The notes under the pieces were generated by a model. It saw only the letters and a program-made list of their open reading frames with translations, was not told where the DNA came from and did not search any database. A DNA stretch of 64,000 bases from Anarhynchus alexandrinus (taxonomy: Eukaryota; Chordata; Aves; Charadriiformes; Charadriidae). Shown in pieces: positions 48,335 through 61,722 of the stretch (the first letter of the stretch is position 1; the number at the start of each line of letters is the position of its first letter). The stretch covers positions 1,199,264-1,263,263 of the forward strand of contig VUYV01000122.1 in the NCBI GenBank assembly GCA_008711295.1, in the 5' to 3' direction. The position numbers and the translations under genes were made by a program.

Positions 48335-49554
48335 GTAAGTATTTCTATGCAAAATTATATACACAGTATAAATGCTCTTCAATTTCGTAATGGCTAGACA
48401 CTATGAAAACCCTTTGAAGGCCAGGCTATTCAAAATATTAAGGTTCAGAAAATACAAAGTATTAGCGGGCTTTCCAATATATTATTACTATTCCTCTTAT
48501 TTACCTAAGGGTTTTACTGATCTTGAGAAAATAAAAAAGTAAGACTGTGGCTGATCCACTTAATATTTCCCATGCTGGAAGGTTAAACCTGTGTTCAGAA
48601 CCAAGGTTTCCACATTGGAAAAAATCAGCTAGGAAGAGGACTTGGATTATCAGTAAAATATCTCTGCAGAACTAGCTGAATGTTTCAGAAACATATGCTT
48701 TCAGAAAATGAATTTCTGAACACAGAAGAATAAAGCAGTTGAAAAGAACGAGATTAATACACCCTATTCTTCAGTGAAGCTACAACCATGGACCCTAACT
48801 TTAAAAGATAAAATAATTGCTGACTATTGTAAAGCTTCCTAATTTGCCTGATACAATCTAAATATACTCAGGATAAACATTGTCTCTTCTTCTCATAAAT
48901 CAAACAACTGATCAAAAGTGTTTCTTATTATTTGATAGCAATTAAGTTTTAAGAGACTGTCCGTGAATGAACAAGAGCTATACAAATTAATGCTACACTG
49001 AGTGTAAGTGTTTTAAAGTAGTGTTCTGGGAAGGACTTAATAACTACTCACTGAAGAACACACATTCTGGTTCAGAGTGAGAAAATTGGTTAATTATTGA
49101 GAAAACACAGTAAAGCACCACTTCTTCCAATATATATATTCAAATGTATATTTTCTTCATGAAACGAGTATGATCTGTTCTAAAATCAGAGACAGTTTCT
49201 TGAAAGAGAACATCCGTATTTTAATGTTGTCTGCCACACTTTTTCTTAACATACAAAAATACCTCCCAGTGCAAGACAATATTTTTGACCTGACATAGAT
49301 ATCTTTGAGATCACTAGAAATACATCATTGCTGTATTCTTGGTAAGGGTTTCAGGCTTATTTTTTAGGCCACTGAATTAATTTTTAAATTATTTAAAATG
49401 GGTGGAAATGAGGGAAGAACTCACAGATTGAATTTCAGAGAAGAATATAAATACATAGGATTAATTACTTAAGTACTTTTTGCCCCATCCCTCAGACCAA
49501 ATAGTACAAACCCTAGAAATCTAGTCACAACCTGAGAAACATAATAACCTACAA

Positions 49555-49645
49555 TTAAAAAAAAAACACACAAAAAAAACAAATCCCCAAAAATCAAACA
49601 AACCCAAACAAACCAAAAATAAACAAACAAAAAACCCACCAAAAA
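49555..49645. repeat. A/C-rich simple sequence
   Basis: Irregular ACAAA, CCAAA and CAAACAAACC words, almost without G. The minus-strand frame over it (rich in Phe, Val and Trp) is a composition shadow. Confidence 0.85.
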
Positions 49646-49835
49646 CCTGATATGCAATTTAATTATGTTAAAGACTTCATGTTATTTTATGGCATATTTG
49701 AATGTTGGAGATAAATTTAGACTTTCCTGTGGTTTAATGCTTATGTAGGAGATTAACTACTTCATAAATGTCTGGTAATTACCCAGAACAACTGACATGT
49801 ACTCTCAAATTAGGGGAAAAAAAGCCTCTATCTTA

Positions 49836-49861
49836 AACTATTTTTTCCTCTGCAGGTAAGA
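49836..49861 (+). promoter_or_regulatory. Candidate recursive (zero-length exon) splice site
   Basis: A pyrimidine tract ending TATTTTTTCCTCTGCAG is directly followed by GTAAGA, with the junction at 49855/49856. It therefore serves as a strong acceptor and regenerates a strong donor, the form of a recursive splice site in long introns. It also could simply be the acceptor of an exon starting GTAAGACTG. Use is not shown by sequence alone. Confidence 0.3.
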
Positions 49862-52800
49862 CTGAGAGGCATATTGCTACACCAGCACTTATTTATTAAT
49901 AGTCTCTGAAGGTATCATTTGTTTGTTTACACAAAATACCTAGAGCAAAGATACAAGGAAACCAGCACTTGTGGGCACTTTCATTTTCATGCATTTGTAT
50001 TTGATTCCTGAATACAGGCTATCTGAAATCATCACACACATTACTGATTATATATGAGCAGACATCTTACCATTAAATTACAAGTTATAATGACAGCAGA
50101 CTTATAACCTAAAATTCAAGCTCAGAAACATTAATAAAACCTCACAGGAATAGAGAGCTGAAGACAGCATTCATTCAGATTGCTACCTGATGGTTTATTT
50201 CACTTCAATGTATTCTATTAGTAATCTCGGCAAATAATATCAACAAAAAGATGTGTACAAGAAAACAAAATCTATTCTAAAATTCTACTTAAAAATTAAA
50301 GTTTCACCTTTTATGAAAAATTCTGAAGCATTTTTCTTCACTGCCACCTAAGGATATCCTCTACTAGAAACAATTTTATTTTGAAACAAGATGCAGGGCT
50401 TTTTGATCTGGCCCTTTTGTAGGGATCTACAGCAAGTACACAAAAATTGCTTCTTCTATTTGCATATACACCTATTTCATTAAGTGTATAGCCAGCACTG
50501 TATGATTTTTGTGCATTTGTCTGGGATAATAGAAATTTGGAAACTCTGTTTTACTGCTTTTGTTGACAGTACAACTCTATGCAAAAACAAGTACACAAAC
50601 ATAGAACTGATTTTTTCTGTGTAATTTCTCCAGTTGGCTTTGCAGGAGGTCTGCTTACATTAATCCCTTAAAAGCTGCTTAGAAAAAAAAAGCACCCCTC
50701 ACCTTGAGTTGTTTTAGAGAAATATAACTACAAACTATAACTTTGTGGACTTCTACATGAGCAGCCTGATTGCAGTCCATTGAATCTCTTGCTGTGATAA
50801 GAATATTCCAGTTAAATGTTTTAAGTCAGGTCCTTAAAAACATGGAGCTGATTTCTATTGTGAGCCATACAAGAACTGCTGTACCTTTTGAAATAGGTAG
50901 TATGCTGCTCAGCAGCAACACAGAAATGTAGCCGAAACAGGATGGCATCTCAGCCTACCGCCTTTACAACTACTTTCTAGCTAACCTTGTCTGATAATAG
51001 CTTCAACTACCTCATTTTCATCTCTGTGTGATATAGCCTGCAGGACTTCAAAAGGATAAAAAAATTACATATGCTTTTTCACCAAAAAATATATTTTTAT
51101 CAAAATTGGTTTTGTTCAGAACAGTTTGAAAATGTTTTCTATCTTGCTAAGTTTCAAAACTTCACTAGGATTTTTCCATTTTGCTAGAATTTAACTTTTC
51201 TATTTTTCTATTTGACTTTTGCTTTATTTCAATCATCTATAGCGTTTTGATTTTTCAAAGTCAAATAGGAATGATCCAACATCTGTTAGGCAAAAAGCCT
51301 TCAATACACCCAAAATTAAATTATTAGGCTGTTATTTCTATGGTAAATGAAGCTTTTGTTCTGAATTGGGGTGTAAATTAAATAGCAGCATTTCCTATGG
51401 AACATTAATTGTTTTCCAACTTATTGTGCTAGAAACAAACGAGGAGAAACAGTGAGTTCCTTTTATGCCCTCCTAAATCTGCCTCCCAGTCATTCTTTCC
51501 TGTCATCTGCATGCCATCTTTTGACTACATTCTCTGGATTCTCCGAACCCCCCAGGAGTGTTCACATTTTACAACCTGTTATTTTGATCTATGGCAATCT
51601 TCTTCTTAGGTCTCTGTGGCTAAATGCTCCGTTATAATCTTTTGTTTCCCCATCCTTAATTAGGTACACGAGACAAAAATTTTGCCATCTTACAAAGTTA
51701 CATGAATTGATTTTTGGCTATAGCTGAAAGATTTAATGCTAAAGGACCCAAAACAGTGAAATATCAACTGTTCCTTTACCTAAAAAAAAAAAACCAAAAA
51801 ACAAAAAATCCAACCACACCACATGATAGAATATAGAGTAGATTAAAGCTATAGCACGAAAGTTGGCATGGATGCTTACCAAACATGTCAATTTAGTTAC
51901 AGGTATAATTATCAGAAAGAAACAAGCAGTTGTCCTGCTTGTCTTCCAGAGAGCACAAAAAAAGATTAATTTACTTTAAAGGTTGTTGATCAAATGTACA
52001 CAAGACAAGAACAACAGAAAAATATCTAGTCAATATATACTGAGGATTTTTCTCAGCTCCTGGAAGAAATTGTGGTTCAGTTGTTACAGCTAAATACAAT
52101 AGCAGTGCTATCCAAGTTATGTGAAGGAGTGGCCGTGGACTCAAGGAGTAAAGTTAAACAAATTCCTTAGCAGAAAAACAGTAGAAGTGTTACATGTTGA
52201 TATGCCGTGTAGTTGCTGAAGGGTAATAGTGAGCCACACTCTGCTAATGTGCAATATAGACATTCTTTACAAAAACTGCATGGTGAAGTTGAAATTTGGC
52301 TTTTTTCCCAGCTCTACCTGAAATGACCTTGTGTAAGCTGTCAGTCAAGCCGGGTGAATGATACATCCCAAGGCAGGAAACCCTGGTTTATAATAAGGAT
52401 TGTTAACAGCAGTCTGTGGAAGATCTCGGACCTTTAGATGCATAACCTTTAGATGCAAAGTCACTGAATTTTCCAGTAGGCTACAGTGCATATAAGGAAA
52501 GGGGCTGAGTCTCCCCAAAAGCATATGAATACTAGAATGTTTTTATGGCTTTGAGACAATTTTTTTGAGAATGCTTGTGGGACTCTTCAGAGTCCAGAAC
52601 GGCAGAACATGCTAAAGATGGCAACACTAAACCCACAATAGACCTCATTTCAGAAGGCTACCTAGCCAAAGCATTACCATTTAAGACTTAATCTCACATA
52701 TAATCAGCAGTGCACTCCTCTTCAATCACACTTATAGCCTTTAATTCACTTTATGTACATTTACAGTTGACATAAGACATTTTTATAATTAGAAGCCCAG

Positions 52801-53276
52801 AAAGGACCACCAGATCTGTAACTCTCAACTCCTGCAGACCACAGGGCATCGTTTCACAAAAAGAGTGTTTATCAAGGCCAAAATGACAGAACAAATGAAA
52901 TATTTCAGTACTTGGCAAATTACACCTTCTTCATAGCCAGGTCATAGAGCAGAGTAAGGCACCATCACGCGCCTGTCCCCTCAAGCTGAGAACCCAGTGA
53001 CCACATGGAAGCCCGTCCATCTTCCCCTTGCCTCATTCTGGTTCCTTCTCTTTTCCCACCCTTACTCCCAGGTCAAATTCACTGTTAACTGGCCACCAGC
53101 ATTGCTTTAGCTGCTGCTGTATAACCTGCTATCAGCTGTTTTCATTTGCTGCCTGTGCAGTGGAGACAGAAAACTTCATACTTAACTAGTTAACACTCCT
53201 TGGATTCACCTTGGGAGTCCAGGCAAAAAAAAATGCCTTCCCAAGCCTAAGCGGTTTAGGGACTGGTGCAGGCTGC

Positions 53277-53329
53277 TCGTGAACTAGATGATCTCCAGAG
53301 GTCCCTTCCAATCCCGACCATTCTGTGAA
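53277..53329 (+). mobile_element. CR1 LINE 3' tail, very short
   Basis: The words GAACTAGATGATCTCCAGAG and GTCCCTTCCAATCC followed by ATTCTGTGA match the last part of the CR1 3' UTR and one terminal octamer (ATTCTRTG) on the plus strand. Only about 50 bp are recognisable; the preceding 30 bp may be a diverged continuation. Confidence 0.85.
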
Positions 53330-53359
53330 ACAACAGCGTGCTTTGTGTTTGTAAGCTAT

Positions 53360-53960
53360 TACTGAGTGTCACTCCCTCCTACCTCAGGATTCTTCTCATG
53401 TAAAAGTAAAAAGCTAGCGCATTGCAGTCCTGTTGCCAGCTGCCTTCAGAGCCACTGGTGGACTGAAGGGCATAAGGACACAGATTGCTTCAGCCAGCGC
53501 ACAGGTTCAGACATCTTGTACAACGCTTCTGCTTGGGAAGCAGAATTAGAAGTCCATCAATCACCCTAGTTCTTACAATCATAGTCTTGCACCTATGTGC
53601 AGCCATTTACAGATGCTACTTCGCTGTCCTGTCTTCCTTTTGAGGACATACACATTTAGTAATGTCGCATCTGACACTCAGGCATGGAGCTGCACTGGGG
53701 CTAAAGAGATTTACATAGTAACTCCGCAAAGGGTGTGCAGATGGTACCTCCAGACTTCCTGCTGCAGAGCTGGCCTTGCTGGCCACACTGGCCCACAGCT
53801 GTAGGGCAGGCAGCGGGCTGGTGAACACGCAGGGTCCAGCCTCGCTCTGCTCCTGTGCCTGGGCACCCCGACCCTATCCAGGGCTGCACTGGAAAGCCCT
53901 GGCTCTACATGTTACTGCCTCTTGCAAGTCCGAGCTCTGAAAAGCAAGACTACCACTGAA
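53360..53960. other. GC-rich pocket with raised CpG
   Basis: About 600 bp are clearly richer in GC and CpG (roughly a dozen CpGs) than the surroundings. Overlapping open frames of 60-70 codons occur on both strands in conflicting frames, none with a recognisable domain or a convincing splice context. It may be a small regulatory element, a decayed repeat or gene remnant. Confidence 0.4.
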
Positions 53961-56900
53961 ACTTCACCACATACCGAAGCGCAGGAGAGAAAGCTGCTTT
54001 CTGCCTGTACTTATGACTTGTTCTCAATCTAACTAAACAAGAGCTTAACAACACTACCTGCTATCTGATCTATCTCAACATACACTCTCTTTTCATTCTC
54101 TCTTTCCTTCTTTAAGGCACTGACAGCACCTAAATGCACACGTGTCTTCCATTTTCTGTATGAAAATTTTTTTTTCCAGTTTTCTTAGCTCACGTCTAGC
54201 GACAAATTAGTATTTATATGCATTAAATGAAGAAAGGACACATAGTGGCTAAAATAGGATCTTGTCGTTAGTAGATACTTAGCTTGACACTTTGGGCAAG
54301 TGACTTAATCTCCCCTTTGTCTCAAAATCCCCACCTGGAAAATATGAATAACAGTGGGGAATGTTTTGACTAGTGTTTATAAACAATTTGAGACTCACAG
54401 CAGGCTTGAAGAAAAATGAAATGTGGTATCGCTATTAAAGAAAGAAATGTTGAAAGATGAACATCATATTCAAAACTAAAACAGATCTGATATGAAAGCA
54501 TAGTATTGCTTGACTAATCTTGATTTTTCTAGACTGAAATAAGCACATCAAAAAAGGTAATGAGTAAGAGAAACAGCTGCAATACTACATTCCTTGGGCA
54601 TGTACTTGTGCTGTTTACTTAATATTGTATTTAGGGGGGGAGGGAGGAGATCTGTTTCAGATCATTGCTTTCAAGACAGAAAGAGGAAGGAATAAAGATG
54701 ATGAGAAATGAAGGGAATTTACCTAGCTCCAGTGTTTGTTTCCCAAAATCCAAAAACTCTATCACTGAAAACTCTTCCAAAGCAGGAAAGTACAAGAGCT
54801 GGTTTTGAAAAGGTTTGCTGAGGTTATCAGATGGGACCTACACACTGACTGCAGCTCAGGGCAAGCTGAAGTCTGCTTTCTATGAGTTGAACATGTCATG
54901 CTGGCTCAATGAAAGACTGCATAGGTAGTTAGGTAAATTACATGGCCATCTGTACAACAGACACATGTTTATAGATACTACATTTTTCCTTTAAATCCCT
55001 TTGATAAGCCTTCAACAATGGAAGAGGCAACCTGTTGTTTGTCCTAGAACACTATGGGATGAAAAAAGAATGAAGTCAAGAGGCATGCTCCTTTCCTTCC
55101 ATCAGTCTATGAATGTTTTACAACTCTGAGCTAAGAAACAACCTCCTCCTATTTTATTATAAACATATACTCAGGTTTTAGAATTCTGATTTCATGAATT
55201 TGGTATACATGTTGCATAAAATGTGTGTTGAATGAGGCAACTATGCTGTTCATGTTTCCCAGTCCATTAGAACTAGCCTATCTTTTCAACTTCTTATTCG
55301 GAGAAAGGAAAATCTTTCGATCGTGAGGTCATTGTCAAAACAATGCACAGCATAGGAAAGATATAGGGATATGGTCTAAAAGTAAGTAAATGCACAGAAC
55401 CAGGACTTGGCACCAGCTCTGCTAAAGTACTGCTACAGTCTTAGGCTTCCCTCACTTATTTTTCCTTTAGTATCTAACACTATAAAAAGAAAGGAACATT
55501 TTGCTAATATGACTGTCTTGCAAATGAACTAATTAATGTTCACAAATCCTTCCCAGGATCATAAAATAACAGAATTCAATTACGTAAATTTAAAATGCAT
55601 TACCATGTTTGCATATATTCAAACTTCTTCACATGTTTATTCACACATTTGCTACAGTACTTCTGGGTTCTGGCCTCTTCTACAGCTTCTCAAAATCTGA
55701 ATACTAAAAGACTCAGTCCTCTTCAAGTCAGAAATTGTTTGCCATAAATTGATAATACTTAAAAATTAAAAGCAATATACTAGTACCTGTTAATTGTAAC
55801 AAAGCAATAGTTTTCAATAACTACTAGTTTTTGTCAATATCTATGATACTTAAGAATTCACTAAATTACTCCATTATTCAAACAGACCAAACCTCAGATC
55901 GAGAACATACTAAGTTCCAAAAGCTGACAAATGTCAAGGCTATTTTTTCATTTTTAAAAAATCAAAGCCTGGGAGGGGGTAGGAGGAAGGACAGTCTAAC
56001 TCAGCTAAGAAATTACTTAAAAATGGCCTGGCCCTCTTTTCATTGGGATGAGAGCCATGAAGTGTTGTTATTTCTCCTTGTTCACTGTCATTTCTAGTAG
56101 CTGTGTCACAGTGGCCACAAGAGACAATCTGGAGCTAACAGACTGCATACACAGAATTGGAAAAATGCAAATATAATAATTTAGTATATTTTAAATTAAA
56201 AAAAAAAACACAGAAAAGAACAAAACAACCAAAACAAAAACAAACAAACAAACACCACACACACAAAAAAGCCCCAAAACCCAAACTATTTTAAATGTAG
56301 ATTTCCTTAGATTTGTTTTCTTTAGAATGAATTTTAGATTTTTTACTCCAAAACTGTTGGGTTGTTTTGCTACTCAGTGAATCAAAGTTCCACACACAAC
56401 ATTTATGTACCCTTTTAGTAGCCAGACAGAGAATATACAATAGGCTTCTGCCTATTTTCAGGAAATAGGAAACAAAATAGGTTTGCTTGATTATTTTCAA
56501 TGTTTCAGATTTCACTAGCATAGAAAATTTTATGGTGTAAGTGACCAGACCAATTCGGTATTCATGGTAAGCACTTGGTATATCTTAGCAGCTACTATTA
56601 TAAGTCTCATACAGTAATAAAAATTTTTTTCTTCACCAGTCACTGAACTGAGGTGGGAATATTCTTATATATTTTCACATTTGTGGGCATTTTACAATAC
56701 AAAGTATTCTCTGAATGAAGCAACATACTTCCATTTCTTCATGCAGATTATGGTCAACTACTACCAACAGAAGTAGCTGATGATGTCTTCTTCCAGTTGA
56801 TTTTTATTACAAATTCTCATGGGATTATAAAGTCCAATATTCACAAAAGTTTCTAAGCTGGAGCGAAAGAATTTCCATTTACCAGCTGTAATCTCCATTA

Positions 56901-57333
56901 AAGCTGTTCTTTGCTACTGTTTTGTGCACCTTCCTCCTCAGCTACCTAGAAGCGTTCTTTTTCAAACACAAGAAGATCACCATAAATCATATTCTGCTGG
57001 TTTAGTACTGCATACACTGTGAGTCAATGCAAATCCTTCTCGCCACCACTCCTGCTTCCTTCTCCCCCCCCCCCACCTCTTTTATTTTTAAAGTATCAAC
57101 CTTTAGGCACTCCCTACATCTCGCAGCAGACCAACACAAATGTATCTTTATGATTTTCTTTGACCATTGCATGCTTCCATGAGCAATACAGCACCACAAC
57201 ACCTTTTCATTTTGTTTTCAAAGGCTGCATAACAGAATGTGATGTTTCTCGGATAAATGTATGTTTAAGCAGTGTGTTATAACAAACGTCTTAGAATATG
57301 TTCAACATTGAAAAGTATTCATATTTATACTTT
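53961..57333. other. AT-rich non-coding sequence
   Basis: No recognised gene or transposon. There is a G-rich run at about 54632-54648 and an A/C-rich simple sequence at 56200-56285. A C-run at about 57066-57077 lies within a short minus-strand frame of no significance. Confidence 0.55.
56200..56285. repeat. A/C-rich simple sequence (CAAA)n-like
   Basis: A run of A is followed by irregular ACAAAACAACC and CAAACAAACAAACA words and a short CACACACA stretch. Confidence 0.85.
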
Positions 57334-57352
57334 TGTCCTGGTTTGAGGTAAA
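57334..57352 (+). mobile_element. Possible LTR 5' terminus fragment
   Basis: The 19-mer TGTCCTGGTTTGAGGTAAA matches the first 19 bases of the LTR at 61131 with one difference. After that the two sequences part. No matching CA-ended 3' terminus or target duplication was found, so this may be the start of a related but different LTR, a truncated copy, or coincidence. Confidence 0.4.
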
Positions 57353-57582
57353 GGTTTTCCCTATACCTCTTCAAACAAATGACAAAGATTAAAATGAGAG
57401 TACAGCACAAATAAAACCACTGGAACATGTAGCTAACCATGCAAAACTATGCACTGTTCAGGTCCATTCCGCTTGTACGCATTAGGACTACCTGCTGGGG
57501 AAATTACCCTTGCACTAATTTCCTCCTTATGAACTACAGCTCATTACAGAAACAAGAATAAACTTCTAAGTATGCCTTCCAA

Positions 57583-57710
57583 AAATCCCCAAACAAACAA
57601 ACAAACCAACCAAAAAAACATTACCAACAAAAAACAAACCCCCTAAACAAATCACAAACCAAAACACCCCAAACTAAAAACCAAACTAAACCACCTCCTC
57701 CCCCCCCAAG
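57583..57710. repeat. A/C-rich simple sequence with C tract
   Basis: About 125 bp of AAACAAAC, CCAAAC and AACCACC words ending in a C8 tract. Low complexity only. Confidence 0.85.
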
Positions 57711-60700
57711 TTTTGTTTTGCTTTTTTTCTAGTTTCTGACCAAACAAAGCCCTTTTGATAACCATTACCTTGGACTTCAGTCCAATATGTGGAACATGTT
57801 TTGTAGGAGATTTTTTTAGTAATCTGAATAAATTTCCTAGTCTGTGATCTTACTGGCAATTCTAGCTTTATACATCATGGACAACAAAAGTTCAGCTAAG
57901 AACTGGGAACCTGAAATGCTTCTGGTAGTGCTGAAACCAAGCACATATGCTAAGTAGGAAAACTGAGTTGACACATTGAGCTTGGTTGTAGATATTACTT
58001 AACTATAACGTTTATCTTTTGTCTATACTGTCTGGAGACTGCATTACAGAAGAGTAATTAAATTTACCACATACAGAGGGACAGTACTACAGAAGAATCA
58101 AAATTCTTTCTTTATGAAAGAGATGGTCATAGTTGCAAGAATCTGAAAACTGTTTATATTTGCTCAGACCAAGAAGAAACTTAAAATCTTTTTACCTGGG
58201 CATAAAATTAATATATTCAAATTTAATGTCAGGTAACAAAACTTTAAGATAATTTATATGGCTTTTGGTTGTAATAATTAATTTTTAAAATACACAAAAA
58301 TAAATTATCACTTACTAAAACCAGCTTGATAGATGTTCCTAAAGTTCCTAGAAATATCATATGTTCTTTGTCTAGTTAGAGTTATTTATCTGTAACAAAA
58401 TAATATCAGCCTGAAGTCTGCACAGCATCACCTAGAAAGTCTTTTGGTTTTTTCTACAGAAGACACTGTTCTGCAGAACACAGTGAACATTTGTGGGAGG
58501 CTGATAACCAAGGAAGCTGCATACACTTGACTCATTTAAAACTTCAGATGAGGCATGGTAGTAGATACAAGTGATTTAACAGAGCTTGAGGAAAGCAGCT
58601 TTACCCTATGAAGAAAGTAGAGAGGATGTGGATCATTTTGCCAGCCATTTCTAGCACACCACCTTCTAAGATATTTCTCTGAGACAAAAAGCAGATAGGC
58701 ATTTAATTTTTATGCTTGGCTTGCTCCCAGTGCTTTAGGGCAATCTCATCATAAAACGTATTGAGCTTAGTGTTTCAATTTTTTTTTTCTCTCCAAGCAC
58801 TTCATTTTACTTTCATTTTTAAAGACATTTCTTTCAGAAGAGCTGCCTGCTGAAAGAGCATCTGTTTTGAAGCACAACAGCAGCTGAGAACCCTACCAAA
58901 ATATGGCCTACGTGGTTGGTACCTGCTCTGCCTTTTTTCACTCCAAGCGCAACAAGCCTTGTAACTGTTTTTAAACTGGTTTTTTCCAATGGCAGTACGG
59001 ACATAAGTCTCCAAGTAAGAGATAACAGTATCTGTAAGATAAGATTATAAGAGTTTAGGAGGGACACTATGCATCAGACTCAAACACCATCATTTTGAGC
59101 AAGTTTTCCCTATAATATTTTAACTTTTTCATGTAAAACTAACCAGAAATTCAGGACAGAGTTCAGAAGCTACAGCAAACATTTGGAGTAAAGGAAATAA
59201 GATGCCTGGGCTCAAAGCCTCCATTGTGAATACCCCGTAACACATGTACCATATAGAAATACATGAGTAGTACTCGCAAAAGTACCAAAATGTCTAAGCC
59301 GCTTCTGAACTTGGAATTTTCTTTCTTAAGATATTACTTAACGCCTGTATTTGCAGGCGTGTTCTGCATCTGGTTATCATACAATCCCATCCAGGTTTAT
59401 ACAAGACAATTCAGGTCTGGAAATCCCATGACAGTAAGACCGTGCCCCAGCTAATCGTCTGCCTTTCAGGAACAGTAAATAAAGCCCAATGTTATGCTGA
59501 CCTGACCTGCAGAGCTTCTGCACTGGACTTACGCTCCATGTGAATGGTTTGTAGTCTACAAGCAATGGTCTATATCCATCCATATTCATCTAAAAGAAAG
59601 TCTGTATGAAATCCAACTAAACAGTTTGAAAAATAAACCTAGAATCGGAGTTTCACAAAGGCAGCACTACCCAGCAGTTATGTGTTCTAACCTTCTCTTT
59701 TAAAGCATGATCAAGAGACAGGTCAGAAGAAAAAAAATACACCAGCTGACTTTGCAAAAATGTCACGACTTTGCAGACAAACATGCTTTGTTGGCTAATA
59801 ATACACACTTCTCCTAATACTTCAGGAAGAATTGCTACCTATGCAAAATCCTTGAGATTCAAGGTCAACCTAGCAGAAACCCAAACACTGTCGGCAACAG
59901 CACGTGCAGGAATCCAACAAAGGTCACATCACATTGTTTATTAGGAAAAAAAAAGCATGTGAAAAGGGAGTCTACAAAAATCAAATAGTACTGAATTTGT
60001 GTATGTCAGAGACCTCTAAAGGAAATCAAACAGAAGAAACCAAATAAAAGAAAAGCAACTACAGCATGTGAGTCACCATGTTCCAAAGACCCTGCCAAAA
60101 AGCATTAATATCTCACTGAAAACTCCAAATTCTAACTAATCATATTAACATAGTCATTAGATGCTGTCAATGGATAATTAAATATATTTGCAGTTTTTGC
60201 AGCCTTTAGTGCAAAGAATGGGCATTCATCCAGGTAACCAAATGTTCACAGGGGGAGGCATCAGCGTTTTCATAGAAATATCTTTCAGTGAAATTGTTTA
60301 ATGTAGCCAACTACAGCAGCAATTCTTTTTCACCACTTGTGTACTTTGCCACTAGTCCTTGAATCTTTTGCCACCTTCAACAGAAATAAAAAGCTGTTTG
60401 GGTAGGTGACTTTTTAAAAAAAGACGCCATTTAGATGAGAAAACAAACCAAACGGTGAATGCAGTATTTCCCACGTTCACAGAATGATGTTGCAGTTCTT
60501 AAAATTAAACTAGCTTATTGTACAAAAAAGCATACTTATCACATGAATTTTATACAAATTCTTATTTATGACTATGGTATTTCAACTATGAAAAATATTA
60601 AAACCTTAGTGTACCTCCCCATTCCAATATACCATATCTACTATTCTTGAGAGAAAAGACAAGACCTCTTTCCGATATGCACTACAGAACATGGTCTCAT

Positions 60701-61130
60701 ATGAAGCTGTCATTATGAGGCAACTAAAATTTGATTAACAAAATAATGGACTTTCCACTTAGATACATCAAGCGCAGCACAGCTATCAAGCGTTCAGTTT
60801 GAATTCTTCACATCAACACTTTCAAAACAGAATTTACAAAATACATAGTTGGATTTGCAGGTATTGGTCCCCCACGAAAGGGATTGCAAAGAAGGAGGAG
60901 CAAGGCTATCAGCTTCCAGTCAAATCAATTCCACTCAAGTAATGAATCTGAAAAGAGGAAATCACTAAGGTGTATATGGGCGCTACTGCTAATACAAAAC
61001 AATCAAGCAGATTAAAGGTCTCATGAAGATAAGAATCTGCAAGAGCATCAGAAATGTGCTTAAAGGGAACAGGGAGAAGAGATACATTGGATCTTGGCAT
61101 ACTAGCTATACAATTTAAAAGCTAAACAAG
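57711..61130. other. AT-rich non-coding sequence
   Basis: No recognised gene or transposon. Two overlapping minus-strand frames near 58802-59067 and small frames on both strands near 59263-59589 have no domain-like pattern or convincing splice context. Confidence 0.55.
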
Positions 61131-61470
61131 TGTCCTAGTTTGAGGTAAAACAGAACCAATTTTGTTCAGTAACTTTGCTTCTTAGCTGGGCCTCTTCTAA
61201 TTACTGAAATTAACAGCATATTGTGCAGCCAATGTTTGCTCTCAGAGTGATAAGACCTATGTTTATAGCTGATGCCCGGGCATGGTATGCAGGGAGGCTC
61301 CTGCTTATACTTATTGCTATAACAGCGAAGGCCAACCAACTTTGTTACTTGCCCCGTTGGAGGGTCAGAAGCTGAAAAGCGTAGAGGGGTTCCCTGCAGG
61401 GAAGAGCGGACAGGACAGGTGACCCAAAACTGACCAACAGGGTATTCCATCCCATCTGCCTCATGCTCAG

Positions 61471-61477
61471 TATAAAA
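61471..61477 (+). promoter_or_regulatory. LTR TATA box
   Basis: TATAAAA sits about 340 bp into the LTR and could drive transcription rightward from within it. Confidence 0.6.
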
Positions 61478-61716
61478 GCTGAGGGATCAAAGGGTCAGCG
61501 CTCTTTCTTCAATGGCCCATGTCTGAGGAGGACTCTGTCTGTTCGTCTGCCTTTGATCCCAATCCTGAATGCAGCTCCAGAATCCAGTTCCCATCCATCA
61601 CTGAGTCCAGCCTGGGACTGGCCCAGTGCCAGACGGTGTCATGATTATCATCTTGGGAGCTTGATACGGTTTTGTATGTATTTCATTATTTTCTTTTAAA
61701 TTATTATTAATATTTC

Positions 61717-61722
61717 ATTAAA
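61717..61722 (+). terminator. LTR poly-A signal (ATTAAA)
   Basis: ATTAAA, the common variant of AATAAA, lies about 240 bp after the TATA box and about 130 bp before the LTR end. Confidence 0.5.

Larger units (their letters stand above)
48335..53276. other. AT-rich non-coding sequence
   Basis: No recognised gene or transposon. It contains the A/C-rich block at 49555-49645 and the recursive splice-like motif at 49836-49861, listed separately, plus a short A run at about 51782-51793. The rest is unique sequence in which I see nothing. Confidence 0.55.
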
